A stretch of DNA of 38,484 nt from a virus: positions 1-38,484 of the IMG/VR virus record IMGVR_UViG_3300034358_000001. One strand, 5' to 3'. Shown here piece after piece: positions 16,134-25,074 of this stretch. The translations under genes and the position numbers were made by a program. The notes under the pieces are model-generated. The model did not search any database and had not been told where the DNA came from. It saw nothing but the letters and a program-made list of their open reading frames with translations. Numbering within the stretch: position 1 is the stretch's first letter; the number at the start of each line of letters is the position of its first letter.

Positions 16134-16184
16134 TACCTTAAGATGACTACTCTAAGATAACTGTAAGAGAGAGAGGAGAGCTCT

Positions 16185-16430
16185 ATGCTAACCCAAATCA
16201 AGAAACACCTAGAGAACCCACAGGACATCCCTAATGTACCTCGTGCTGTCTCAGAGTACCTACAAGTTCAATTCAACGCTGGCTATGCCATGCAATCTGG
16301 ACTGATTAATCGTCTCAAAGCTGCTGGCTGGTCTGAGAGTTATCTTGCAGGATATCTTGCAGGTCTACAGTATGCGTCCCAAACGTTGGACGACATGGAG
16401 ACTATCAGGAAGGAGCTGGCTGAACCTTAA
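16185..16430 (+). CDS. 6.5: gp6.5 homologue
   Basis: 81 aa (T7: 84). Clear co-linear similarity: start MLTQIKKHLENP, then VSEYLQVQFNAGY and AAGWSESYLAGYLAGLQ. First class III gene; its function is unknown in T7. Ribosome site GAGAGGAG. The leader carries the poly-G tract. Confidence 0.88.
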   Translation: MLTQIKKHLENPQDIPNVPRAVSEYLQVQFNAGYAMQSGLINRLKAAGWSESYLAGYLAGLQYASQTLDDMETIRKELAEP

Positions 16431-16451
16431 CAACAGGAGGAGGAGGGAGCT

Positions 16452-16727
16452 ATGTGCTTTTCACCAAAGATTAAAACACCTAAGGTCGATACCAACCAGG
16501 TACGTGCTGTTGACCCAGCTCCACTTACAGAGGAACCTAAGGGCATCCTTTTTGGTGGTGACGATGAAGAAACTATTCAAGATGGTGTTAATCCAGAAGT
16601 ACCTACAGGTAGCAAGAAGTCTCTCAAGGTCAAACTTGATAGCCCATCATCTAAGACACTTCAGGATGACAAGTCTAAGAAAACTGGGGCTAGAGCGAAC
16701 ATCCGCAAGTCCCTATTCCAACAATAA
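16452..16727 (+). CDS. 6.7: gp6.7 virion protein
   Basis: 91 aa (T7: 88). The N-terminus MCFSPKIKTPKVDTNQVRAV is almost the T7 sequence, and the end (RANIRKSLF) matches T7 (RMKSSIRKSAFGG). In T7 gp6.7 is a minor virion component ejected into the cell early. The middle is low in complexity and hydrophilic. Strong AGGAGGAGGAGGG ribosome site. Confidence 0.92.
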   Translation: MCFSPKIKTPKVDTNQVRAVDPAPLTEEPKGILFGGDDEETIQDGVNPEVPTGSKKSLKVKLDSPSSKTLQDDKSKKTGARANIRKSLFQQ

Positions 16728-16748
16728 ATAATCATTAGGAGGTTTATC

Positions 16749-17045
16749 ATGGGTTTCGGCAAATCGCTTAAGAAAGCATTCAAGAAGGCTACGAATCCAG
16801 TAAGCAGTATCGTTAAGGGCGCTGTAGGGGCAGCTACCGGTCTATTAGGTGTCATGCCTGACCAACAGGCCACTCCTGTAGAGGCGCCCGCAGAGGCACC
16901 AGCAGCGCTCGTTGAGCCACCAAGCAAAGATGCTGTTGAGACAACTGATGACTCTCAGACCGAGAGTGGCAAGAAGAAGGCTCGTGCTGGCGGTAAGAAA
17001 TCTCTGAGTGTTGCTCGTAGCTCTGGCGGTGGTATCAACCTCTGA
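16749..17045 (+). CDS. 7.3: gp7.3 tail/virion protein
   Basis: 98 aa (T7: 99). In T7 gp7.3 is a small virion protein needed for adsorption and ejected with the DNA. The C-terminus is nearly identical to T7 (KKKARAGGKKSLSVARSSGG); the N-terminus is Lys-rich, followed by an Ala/Pro-rich middle. T7 genes 7 and 7.7 are absent around it. Confidence 0.93.
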   Translation: MGFGKSLKKAFKKATNPVSSIVKGAVGAATGLLGVMPDQQATPVEAPAEAPAALVEPPSKDAVETTDDSQTESGKKKARAGGKKSLSVARSSGGGINL

Positions 17046-17139
17046 GTCAGTGTGTGTGAATATCAAGAGGTGCCACCACTAAACCATCTTCAGGCTACTG
17101 TCAGAAGAGTCTATATCGTAAGACATGGAGGAATAATTA

Positions 17140-18747
17140 ATGGCCACACAAGCACGTGAAGGCTTCGCAGAGAATGGTGCCAAGAGTGTGTATGATTCAC
17201 TGAAGAACGACCGGAACTCCTATGAGACCCGCGCGGAGAACTGTGCGAAATACACCATCCCTTCGTTGTTCCCTAAGGACTCCGATAACGCCTCAACGGA
17301 TTATGTGACTCCGTGGCAAGCAGTAGGCGCTCGTGGTCTGAACAACCTGGCCTCTAAGCTTATGCTCGCTCTGTTCCCTATGCAGACGTGGATGAAGCTG
17401 ACAATCTCAGAGTTCGAAGCGAAACAACTCGTAGGTCAACCTGATGAACTCGCAAAGGTAGATGAAGGCCTATCTATGGTCGAGCGCATCCTGATGAACT
17501 ACATTGAGTCCAACTCATACCGAGTGACTCTATTTGAAACCCTTAAGCAGCTTATCGTAGCTGGTAACGCACTACTATATATCCCTGAGCCAGAAGGTTC
17601 TTACAACCCAATGAAGCTGTATCGCTTGTCTTCTTATGTTGTCCAACGAGACGCATTCGGCAACGTTCTTCAAATTGTTACCTTGGATAAGACTGCGTAT
17701 GCAGCACTCCCTGAGGACGTACGGAACTCAATGGATAGCGGTCAGGAACATAAAGGCGACGAAACGATTGATGTATACACGCACGTTTATCTTGATGAGG
17801 AAACAGGAGAGTACCTGAAGTACGAAGAGATTGATGGCGTTGAGGTTGATGGAACAGATGCTTCTTATCCGGTGGACGCTTGTCCTTATATCCCGGTACG
17901 CATGGTTCGCATTGACGGTGAATCCTATGGTCGCTCTTATTGTGAAGAATACCTTGGAGACCTACGCTCGTTGGAGAACCTTCAGGAAGCTATCGTTAAG
18001 ATGTCGATGATTAGCGCTAAGGTTATTGGCCTTGTGAACCCAGCTGGTATCACGCAGGTTCGTCGATTGACCAAAGCCCAAACGGGTGACTTCGTGTCTG
18101 GACGCCCAGAAGACATTTCGTTCCTCCAACTCGAAAAGTCCGCAGACTTCTCTGTGGCGCGTGTGGTGAGTGAGCAAATCGAAGGGCGCCTATCGTATGC
18201 CTTTATGCTTAACTCGGCTGTACAGCGTACTGGAGAGCGTGTGACAGCTGAAGAGATTCGTTACGTTGCAAGTGAACTTGAAGATACCTTGGGTGGAGTC
18301 TATTCGATTCTATCTCAGGAACTTCAGTTACCTATGGTTCGCGTTCTGTTGAAACAGCTGCAGGCCACCAAGTCTATCCCTGAGTTACCTAAAGAGGCCG
18401 TTGAGCCGACTATTAGTACAGGTATGGAAGCACTGGGCCGTGGTCAAGACTTGGATAAACTGGAGCGTACAATCGCTGCATGGTCTGCCCTGGCTCCACT
18501 GCAGAATGACCCGGACATCAACCTTGCTGTCATCAAGCTGCGCATCGCTAACGCTATAGGTATTGATACTTCAGGTATCTTACTGACTGACGAACAGAAA
18601 CAAGCACTGATGGCTCAACAGGCTCAAGGCACTGCAATGGAGAATGCCGCGGCTACGGCTGGTGCTGGTGCTGGTGCAATGGCCACTGCGAGTCCCGAGA
18701 ACCTTGAGAATGCTGCGGCTCAGATGGGAATGCAACCTACCATTTAA
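17140..18747 (+). CDS. 8: Portal (head-tail connector) protein gp8
   Basis: 535 aa (T7: 536). It forms the dodecameric portal through which DNA is packaged and ejected. Nearly the whole chain follows T7, for example YTIPSLFPKDSDNASTDY, GLNNLASKLMLALFPMQTWM and RTGERVTAEEIRYVASELED. An Ala-rich tail (about 500-535) ends MQPTI. Start ATG 17140 after ATGGAGG; the stop codon is the TAA of the next promoter. Confidence 0.97.
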   Translation: MATQAREGFAENGAKSVYDSLKNDRNSYETRAENCAKYTIPSLFPKDSDNASTDYVTPWQAVGARGLNNLASKLMLALFPMQTWMKLTISEFEAKQLVGQPDELAKVDEGLSMVERILMNYIESNSYRVTLFETLKQLIVAGNALLYIPEPEGSYNPMKLYRLSSYVVQRDAFGNVLQIVTLDKTAYAALPEDVRNSMDSGQEHKGDETIDVYTHVYLDEETGEYLKYEEIDGVEVDGTDASYPVDACPYIPVRMVRIDGESYGRSYCEEYLGDLRSLENLQEAIVKMSMISAKVIGLVNPAGITQVRRLTKAQTGDFVSGRPEDISFLQLEKSADFSVARVVSEQIEGRLSYAFMLNSAVQRTGERVTAEEIRYVASELEDTLGGVYSILSQELQLPMVRVLLKQLQATKSIPELPKEAVEPTISTGMEALGRGQDLDKLERTIAAWSALAPLQNDPDINLAVIKLRIANAIGIDTSGILLTDEQKQALMAQQAQGTAMENAAATAGAGAGAMATASPENLENAAAQMGMQPTI

Positions 18748-18767
18748 TACGACTCACTAATGGGAGA
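18745..18767 (+). promoter_or_regulatory. Phage promoter (phi9)
   Basis: TAATACGACTCACTAATGGGAGA, +1 at G18762; the first TAA is the stop codon of gene 8. Confidence 0.93.
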
Positions 18768-18808
18768 CAATACTGTTTCCCTTAGTTTAAACTTTAAGGA
18801 GATAAGCA

Positions 18809-19711
18809 ATGGCTGGTGAATCTAATGCTGACGTATATGCATCTTTCGGTGTGAACTCCGCTGTGGTAGGTGGTTCAACTCCGACCGACCATGAGCAAGC
18901 TATGCTCGAACTCAATGTTGCTGCCCGCGATGGTGATGATGCAATTGAGCTGGCACAAAGTGATGACCCGTATGGAAACCCTGACCCATTTGGCGAAGAT
19001 GAAGAAGAGGGCCGTACTGAGATTCGTATCAATGCTGATGGTGAGACTGTCGGTGAAGAATCAGGTAGTGAAGGAGAGGAAGCAGAAGGTGAAGACTTTA
19101 CACCAGTAGGTGACATTCCGTCTGAACTCAATGAAGCATCTGACCAACTGGAACAGCATGAGGCTGGGTTCCAAGAGATGGTAAATCAAGCCGCTGAGCG
19201 TGGTCTTGGTGAAGACGCTATTGTGCGCATTCAACAGGAATATGAAGAAGATGGTCTGTCCGAGAAATCATATGCGGAACTTGCCGCTGCAGGTTACTCC
19301 AAGGCATTCGTTGATTCTTACATCAAGGGTCAGGAAGCCCTCGTTGATTCCTACGTTAAGTCTGTCATGCAGTTCGCAGGGGGTGAGGCACAGTTCCAAG
19401 CTGTGTATGCCCATCTCGAAGTGAACAACCCTGACGCTGCTCAGTCTCTGGTATCCGCATTGGAGAACCGTGACCTGTCAACCGTTAAGGCAATCCTGAA
19501 TCTCGCTGGTGCCTCTCGTACCAAGGCGTTTGGTAAACCTGCTGCCCGTAGTGTTGCGAAAAATGCAATCCCAGCGGCTCCTGTAAGAACCAAACAGATT
19601 GGCTTTGAGTCTCAAGCTGAGATGATTAGTGCAATGTCTGACCCTCGTTATCGTTCTGACTCCAAGTTCCGTGCTGAAGTGGAGCGTAAGATGCAATACA
19701 GTTCGTTCTGA
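18809..19711 (+). CDS. 9: Scaffolding protein gp9
   Basis: 300 aa (T7: 307). Internal scaffold for procapsid assembly, removed before maturation. Typical features: Asp/Glu-rich N-terminal half (residues about 65-110), helical C-terminal half and a basic capsid-binding end (YRSDSKFRAEVERKMQ). The leader and ribosome site (TTTAAGGAGATAAGCA) are of the strong T7 late type. It is followed by the capsid promoter. Confidence 0.95.
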   Translation: MAGESNADVYASFGVNSAVVGGSTPTDHEQAMLELNVAARDGDDAIELAQSDDPYGNPDPFGEDEEEGRTEIRINADGETVGEESGSEGEEAEGEDFTPVGDIPSELNEASDQLEQHEAGFQEMVNQAAERGLGEDAIVRIQQEYEEDGLSEKSYAELAAAGYSKAFVDSYIKGQEALVDSYVKSVMQFAGGEAQFQAVYAHLEVNNPDAAQSLVSALENRDLSTVKAILNLAGASRTKAFGKPAARSVAKNAIPAAPVRTKQIGFESQAEMISAMSDPRYRSDSKFRAEVERKMQYSSF

Positions 19712-19714
19712 AAT

Positions 19715-19737
19715 TAATACGACTCACTAATGGGAGA
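19715..19737 (+). promoter_or_regulatory. Phage promoter (phi10)
   Basis: TAATACGACTCACTAATGGGAGA, +1 at G19732, four bases after the end of gene 9. It drives the capsid gene. Confidence 0.93.
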
Positions 19738-19859
19738 GACAAATCAATCGGCCCAACCAACTGAGTAAAGTTTATCCTCCCTGAGTTACACAATGAGAAC
19801 CAACTCGTTTCAAGTAGTACCTCACAAATTTATCTTAAACTAATAGAAGGAGATTCAAC

Positions 19860-20915
19860 ATGGCTAACATGACTGGTGGGCAGCAAATTGGTAAAGACCA
19901 GGGTAAAGGAGTATCTTCAAGTGACAAACTAGCGCTGTTCCTAAAGGTGTTTGGTGGTGAAGTTCTGACTGCGTTCACTCGCACCTCGGTCACCATGAAC
20001 AAACACTTGGTTCGCTCCATTCAATCCGGTAAGTCCGCTCAGTTCCCTGTGCTGGGTCGTACCAAGGCTGCTTACCTGCAACCAGGTGAGAACCTCGATG
20101 ACAAACGTAAAGACATGAAGCACACTGAGAAGACCATTAACATCGATGGCCTGCTGACTGCTGACGTGTTGATTTACGACATTGAAGACGCAATGAACCA
20201 CTACGACGTTCGCTCTGAGTACACCGCACAGTTGGGTGAGTCTCTGGCAATGGCTGCTGATGGTGCTGTACTGGCTGAAATGGCCAAGCTGTGTAACCTT
20301 CCCGCGGCTTCCAACGAGAACATTGCAGGTCTTGGTGATGCAAGCGTTCTGACTATCGGTACTAAAGCGACTCTGGAAGTTGACCAGGTTAAACTGGGTC
20401 AGGCTATCATCGCTCAGTTGACTCTGGCTCGTGCCCGTCTGACTTCTAACTACGTACCTTCAAGTGACCGCGTGTTCTACACAACTCCTGAGAACTACTC
20501 TGCGATTCTGGCTGCTCTGATGCCGAACGCTGCCAACTATCAGGCGCTGATTGACCCATCAACTGGTTCTATCCGCAACGTGATGGGCTTTGAGGTTATT
20601 GAAGTTCCACACCTGACCGCTGGTGGTGCTGGTGATGACCGTGAAGATGCTACCGCTAATCAGAAACACGCATTCCCTGCGACTGCTTCAGGTGACGTTA
20701 AGGTTGCTCTAGACAACGTGGTGGGCCTGTTTAATCACCGCTCCGCTGTTGGTACTGTGAAGCTTAAGGATATGGCTCTGGAACGTGCTCGTCGCGCAAA
20801 CTTCCAAGCTGACCAAATCATTGCTAAGTACGCTATGGGCCACGGTGGTCTGCGTCCAGAAGCATGTGGCGCACTGGTATTTGGCGCCCCTGTGTCTGCT
20901 GGTCGTGCCAAGTAA
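19860..20915 (+). CDS. 10A: Major capsid protein (gp10A)
   Basis: 351 aa (T7 10A: about 345). HK97-fold capsid subunit. The N-terminus (MANMTGGQQIGKDQGKG) is the T7-tag region; conserved blocks include ALFLKVFGGEVLTAF, KSAQFPVLGRT, YDIEDAMNHYDVRSEY and FQADQIIAKYAMGHGGLRPEA. T7 makes a longer minor form, 10B, by -1 frameshifting near the end. Here the chain ends in normal frame, stops follow in all frames and the terminator begins 16 nt downstream, so no 10B extension is possible. Leader of 128 nt and AGAAGGAG ribosome site. Confidence 0.97.
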   Translation: MANMTGGQQIGKDQGKGVSSSDKLALFLKVFGGEVLTAFTRTSVTMNKHLVRSIQSGKSAQFPVLGRTKAAYLQPGENLDDKRKDMKHTEKTINIDGLLTADVLIYDIEDAMNHYDVRSEYTAQLGESLAMAADGAVLAEMAKLCNLPAASNENIAGLGDASVLTIGTKATLEVDQVKLGQAIIAQLTLARARLTSNYVPSSDRVFYTTPENYSAILAALMPNAANYQALIDPSTGSIRNVMGFEVIEVPHLTAGGAGDDREDATANQKHAFPATASGDVKVALDNVVGLFNHRSAVGTVKLKDMALERARRANFQADQIIAKYAMGHGGLRPEACGALVFGAPVSAGRAK

Positions 20916-20930
20916 GTGATAACTAAATGA

Positions 20931-20967
20931 ACCCCTTGGGTACCTTCGGGTGCTTGAGGGGTTTTTT
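20931..20967 (+). terminator. T-phi class III terminator
   Basis: A 13-14 bp stem (ACCCCTTGGGTACC with GGTGCTTGAGGGGT, several G.U pairs) closed by a UUCG tetraloop and followed by six T. It lies directly after the capsid gene, as T-phi in T7, whose stem also ends GAGGGGTTTTTTGCT. Partial read-through supplies genes 11 and 12. Confidence 0.97.
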
Positions 20968-20986
20968 GCTACAGGAGGATTACACT

Positions 20987-21577
20987 ATGCGTTCCTACGA
21001 AACAACCCTTGAGACAGGTGAAGAGCTGGCTGCTGTCAACGACATCTTGGCCTCTATAGGCGAACCACCAGTATCCACTTTGGAGGGTGACTCCAACGCT
21101 GATGTGGCCAATGCCCGTCGAGTGCTCAATAAGATTAACCGACAGATTCAAGCGAAGGGTTGGACGTTCAACATTGAGGAGGGCGTACAGCTTACTCCAG
21201 ACGTGTTCAACCGTTTGATTCCCTACATGAATGACTACCTCGCTATGTTCTCTTCAGGTGGCTCTACGGCCTACGTGAACCGTGGTGGCTACGTATATGA
21301 CCGTACAACCAACACAGACCTGTTCGATGGACCAATAGAGGTAAACCTGATTCGTCTGCGTGAGTTCTATGAGATGCCTGAGTGCTTCCGCTCGTGGATT
21401 GTCACCAAGGCAGCCCGACAGTTCAACAACAGGTTCTTCGGGGCCCCTGAGATTGACGCGGTGTTGGCTGAGGAAGAACAGGAAGCCAGGGTTGCCTGCA
21501 CAGAGTATGAGCTCGACTTCGGTAACTTCAACATGCTGGATGGTGACGCCTTCGTTGGTGGTTTGCTGTCTCGTTAA
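20987..21577 (+). CDS. 11: Tail tubular protein A, adaptor (gp11)
   Basis: 196 aa, the T7 length. It joins portal and tail nozzle. Conserved blocks: [62 protein letters not shown] and [18 protein letters not shown] 20987 follows ACAGGAGG right after the terminator; the in-frame ATG at 20927 lies just upstream of the terminator stem and is rejected. Confidence 0.97.
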   Translation: MRSYETTLETGEELAAVNDILASIGEPPVSTLEGDSNADVANARRVLNKINRQIQAKGWTFNIEEGVQLTPDVFNRLIPYMNDYLAMFSSGGSTAYVNRGGYVYDRTTNTDLFDGPIEVNLIRLREFYEMPECFRSWIVTKAARQFNNRFFGAPEIDAVLAEEEQEARVACTEYELDFGNFNMLDGDAFVGGLLSR

Positions 21578-21604
21578 TTAATAAAAAAACTAAGGAGGTT
21601 CCAC

Positions 21605-23992
21605 ATGGGTCTCATCTCCCAATCCGTCAAGAACCTGAAAGGCGGTATCAGTCAACAGCCTGACATCTTACGGTTCCCCGAACAGGGTTCCGAGCAGATT
21701 AACGGTTGGTCATCTGAAACTGATGGTTTACAAAAGCGGCCACCTACAGTGTTCACAAAGACACTTGGCGATGTTGCCCACCTATCTACCGATGGCCGAA
21801 AACCGTTGATTCACCTTATCAACCGTGATGCCAACGAGAGATACTATGTGGCGTTCCATGGGGGAGGAATCAAGGTTCACACTCTGGAAGGCCGCGAGCT
21901 TGCTGTCAGAGGAAACATGGATTACGTTAGGTGCAACAACCCTCGCGATGACTTGCGGATGGTCACTGTGGCTGACTACACGTTCATTGTGAACCGTAAC
22001 TATGTTGTACGTGGTAACGGTCAGATTAACTACGTACTTCGAGAAACTGGTGATGCCCTCGTTAGTATACGAGGTGGACAATATGGTCGCACCTTGTCTA
22101 TCGCTATTAACGGGAACGCCCCACAGGCTACTGTCCAGATTGCTAACGGTACGGACCCGGGCCACGTGCAGCAAACGGATTCTCAATGGCTTGTAGCACA
22201 ACTTGCGCTGCAACTCAGGACTAACCTCACTGGATGGACTTTCAACGAAGGCCCAGGCTTCATCCACATCATCGCTCCGACAACAGACGCCATCCGCTAC
22301 ATTGAGACCAAGGATGGCTATGGGAACCAGTTGATGAGCTCTGTGTTGCACCAAGCGCAAAGCTTTACCAAGCTACCAGTCGAGGCTCCCAATGATTACG
22401 TTGTGAAGATTGTTGGTGACACCTCAAAGACAAGCGATGCGTTCTACGTTCAGTATGATTCGGTACGTAAGGTCTGGAGGGAGGTAGCAGGATGGGGCAT
22501 CGAGTCTGGGTTCAACAACGGTACCATGCCACACGCTCTGGTTCGTCAACCTGACGGTAACTTTGAGCTGAAGCAACTGGATTGGGGTAAGCGAACTTGT
22601 GGTGATGACGACACCAACCCATTCCCTTCAGTGAAAGACTCCACGATTAACGATGTGTTCTTCTTCAGGAACCGCTTAGGCTTCCTCTCTGGCGAGAACA
22701 TCATCATGTCGAAGACGTCCAGGTATTTTAACTTGTTCCCTTCCAGCGTGGCCAACCTGTCAGATGATGACCCGATTGATGTTGCGGTCTCACACAACCG
22801 TATCTCAGTACTGAAGTATGCCGTACCGTTCTCAGAGGAGCTCCTATTGTGGTCCGACCAAGCTCAGTTCGTTCTTTCAGCATCTGGAATCTTGTCACCT
22901 AAGACAGTTGAGTTGAACCTTACCACGGAGTTCGATGTGAGTGACCAGGCGCGGCCATTCGGGCTAGGCCGAGGGATTTACTTCGCGTCACCTCGCGCCA
23001 AGTATATGAGCCTCAACCGTTACTATGCGGTACAGGATGTGAGCTCTGTGAAGTCTGCTGAGGACATGAGCGCTCACGTGCCAAGCTATGTGCCTACTGG
23101 TGTGTTCTCTATTCGAGGCTCAGGTGCAGAGAACTTTGTGTCCATCCTCTCGGTGAACGCCCCGAACAAGGTGTTCATCTACAAGTTCCTGTACTTGAAC
23201 GAAGAGGTTGTTCAACAGTCGTGGTCACACTGGGACTTAGGGAAGGATGTAGAAGTACTGGCTGCTGATTCCATTGGCTCCACTATGTACATCCTCGCAA
23301 GGAACAGGTCACATACCTACATGTGCAAACTGAACTTTACGAAGAACACCGTAGACTTCACTGATGAACCTTACCGCCTCTATATGGACCATAAGACCAA
23401 GCTTAGGATTGCCGCCTCGGCTTATGATGACGATACGTACCGCACACGTGTGCTCATTACTGACCACTACGGGATGAACTTCTGGACAGGTGATGTGTAC
23501 GTTGTAGGCCTCGATGGCCAAGTGCACAAGTTCTCACCGCCTGATGGTGGCTGGCCCGCTGGTCGCCCTGAGATTTATCTCAATGGTGACTGGAGCAACA
23601 AAGAAGTGTTCGTAGGGTTCGCTATCAACTTCCGTTATGTGTTCAGTAAGTTCCTCATCAAGAAGGCAGCTGACGATGGTTCCACTGCTACCGAGGACAT
23701 TGGTCGCTTGCAGTTACGCCGTGCATGGATGAACTACGAGGAGTCTGGAGCATTCGATGTAGAGGTAGAGAACACCTCAAGACTCTTCAAGTACACAATG
23801 GCTGGTGCCAGGCTTGGTTCAAACTCGTTGCGTGTAGGAGGCCTCAACGTGGGTACAGGACAGTTCAGATTCCCTGTTGTTGGTAACGCTCAGTTGAACA
23901 TTGTGCGAATCGTCTCTGACCACACTACGCCTCTAAACGTGATTGGGTGCGGATGGGAAGGGAACTATTTGAGACGCTCTTCTGGTATCTGA
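21605..23992 (+). CDS. 12: Tail tubular protein B, nozzle (gp12)
   Basis: 795 aa (T7: 794). Six copies form the nozzle of the short tail. The N-terminus (GLISQSVKNLKGGISQQPD) and many blocks (for example FPSVKDSTINDVFFFRNRLG, VSHNRISVLKYAVPFSEELL) are typical of the family. Ribosome site AAGGAGG. Made by read-through of T-phi. Confidence 0.97.
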   Translation: MGLISQSVKNLKGGISQQPDILRFPEQGSEQINGWSSETDGLQKRPPTVFTKTLGDVAHLSTDGRKPLIHLINRDANERYYVAFHGGGIKVHTLEGRELAVRGNMDYVRCNNPRDDLRMVTVADYTFIVNRNYVVRGNGQINYVLRETGDALVSIRGGQYGRTLSIAINGNAPQATVQIANGTDPGHVQQTDSQWLVAQLALQLRTNLTGWTFNEGPGFIHIIAPTTDAIRYIETKDGYGNQLMSSVLHQAQSFTKLPVEAPNDYVVKIVGDTSKTSDAFYVQYDSVRKVWREVAGWGIESGFNNGTMPHALVRQPDGNFELKQLDWGKRTCGDDDTNPFPSVKDSTINDVFFFRNRLGFLSGENIIMSKTSRYFNLFPSSVANLSDDDPIDVAVSHNRISVLKYAVPFSEELLLWSDQAQFVLSASGILSPKTVELNLTTEFDVSDQARPFGLGRGIYFASPRAKYMSLNRYYAVQDVSSVKSAEDMSAHVPSYVPTGVFSIRGSGAENFVSILSVNAPNKVFIYKFLYLNEEVVQQSWSHWDLGKDVEVLAADSIGSTMYILARNRSHTYMCKLNFTKNTVDFTDEPYRLYMDHKTKLRIAASAYDDDTYRTRVLITDHYGMNFWTGDVYVVGLDGQVHKFSPPDGGWPAGRPEIYLNGDWSNKEVFVGFAINFRYVFSKFLIKKAADDGSTATEDIGRLQLRRAWMNYEESGAFDVEVENTSRLFKYTMAGARLGSNSLRVGGLNVGTGQFRFPVVGNAQLNIVRIVSDHTTPLNVIGCGWEGNYLRRSSGI

Positions 23993-24018
23993 TTTACAAA
24001 AAAAACACCCCGACCTAT

Positions 24019-24041
24019 TAATACGACTCACTATTGGGAAG
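24019..24041 (+). promoter_or_regulatory. Phage promoter (phi13)
   Basis: TAATACGACTCACTATTGGGAA, +1 at G24036. A run of eight A followed by acaccccg and, after the promoter, aaggggt flanks it; the ACCCC/GGGGT pair could fold around the start. Confidence 0.92.
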
Positions 24042-24065
24042 GGGTTTACTCCAAGGAGACACTTT

Positions 24066-24476
24066 ATGATTATCAGACCTACAACTGACAGTGACTTTGA
24101 GAACTTCGAGCCGTCACCTGAAGACATCGCTGAGGCTAAAGCCTACGGTATCGAACCAAGCTTCCCACCAGCATCCGAGTGTGTAACTCTGAGTCTCCAC
24201 GGGGAACCTTTAGCTATTGGTGGTAACGAGGGAGATAGGGTTTGGTTTGTGACCTCAGCTCAAGCGTGGCGCTTAAGGAGCAACACTAAGCGAAAGTTCC
24301 GCAAGCTTATTATGGAGTATCGTGACCTGATGTTGACCAAGTATCCGACCATATGGAATTACGTGTGGGTTGGCAACACGTCACACATACGGTTCCTGAA
24401 GTCCATAGGCGCCGTGTTCCACAATGAGTTTACAGGCCCCAGTAGGCAATTCCAATTATTTACAATAGGAGGTTAA
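24066..24476 (+). CDS. 13: Internal virion assembly protein gp13
   Basis: 136 aa (T7: 138). In T7 gp13 is needed for assembly of the internal core. Conserved: AEAKAYGIEPSFPPASECVTLSL, KRKFRKLIMEYRD and WNYVWVGNTSHIRFLKSIGAVFH. The fold region with VGNTSHIRFLKSIG resembles an acetyltransferase-like arrangement, but no activity is known. Start ATG 24066 after AAGGAG, 25 nt inside the transcript from the promoter. Confidence 0.95.
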   Translation: MIIRPTTDSDFENFEPSPEDIAEAKAYGIEPSFPPASECVTLSLHGEPLAIGGNEGDRVWFVTSAQAWRLRSNTKRKFRKLIMEYRDLMLTKYPTIWNYVWVGNTSHIRFLKSIGAVFHNEFTGPSRQFQLFTIGG

Positions 24477-24477
24477 T

Positions 24478-25071
24478 ATGTGCTGGACTGCCGCAATACC
24501 AGTTGCCATGTCAGCTGCTCAGGGTCTCCAAAGCAACCTGCAGAATCAACAGGCGTCAGCCGCTGCAATCAATCAGTCTCGTGGACAACAGGTCGAGATG
24601 ATTAAGCAAATGAACTACACGGATGCAAACCTGAAGTTGAAGGAACGCGACCTTGTTGACTCAACCGTCCAAGAGCTTACCCAACATAATATGAACCGAG
24701 TGCGCAACATGGGAACTATCCGTGCTGCCATTGGCGAAGGTATGCTGGAAGGAAACTCAATGGACAGAGTGGCCAATGTAACTGAAGGTGACTTCCTGCG
24801 TGAACGCCAGGGACTTACTGATAACTACCATCGAGACTATTCGGTAATCTTAGGTGAACGCATTAGTAACCAAGAGCAAACAGTAAGTCAGATTAAGCAG
24901 ATGCAGAAGGCTGAGCCCAAGCTGAAGAGTAAGCGCTCAATAATCCTTGAGACTCTGGCGCAAGCTGCAGGTTCTGCGGGGAGTGTTGCTGCTGCAGGTG
25001 CCTTTAAGGGTGGCTCATCTGGCAAGGCTGCCCCAATCACAGCAGCTAAAGGAACAAAGACCGGGAGGTAA
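24478..25071 (+). CDS. 14: Internal virion protein gp14
   Basis: 197 aa (T7: 196). Core protein ejected into the cell, in T7 forming the outer-membrane part of the DNA channel. The N-terminus MCWTAAIPVAMSAAQ is near T7; NRVRNMGTIRAAIGEGMLEGNSMDRVAN is well conserved. An Ala/Gly-rich hydrophobic C-terminal stretch (LAQAAGSAGSVAAAGAF) may insert in a membrane. Ribosome site AGGAGG; follows gene 13 by one base. Confidence 0.95.
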   Translation: MCWTAAIPVAMSAAQGLQSNLQNQQASAAAINQSRGQQVEMIKQMNYTDANLKLKERDLVDSTVQELTQHNMNRVRNMGTIRAAIGEGMLEGNSMDRVANVTEGDFLRERQGLTDNYHRDYSVILGERISNQEQTVSQIKQMQKAEPKLKSKRSIILETLAQAAGSAGSVAAAGAFKGGSSGKAAPITAAKGTKTGR

Positions 25072-25074
25072 ACA

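Larger units (their letters stand above)
15829..16184 (+). other. 356-nt non-coding region with three tandem phage promoters
   Basis: No gene seen. It contains three full phage promoters about 100 nt apart (15887, 15994, 16089), repeated taagatgactctaag-type units similar to those in the 4210-4380 origin region, and a run of 12 G (16122-16133). It is the boundary between class II and class III genes; T7 has only phi6.5 here as I recall. Confidence 0.85.

Noticed and set aside
20927-20986. Longer gp11 start
   Set aside because: It would place the initiation codon just before the T-phi stem and add residues unlike T7 gp11; ATG 20987 has the ribosome site and gives the T7 length.
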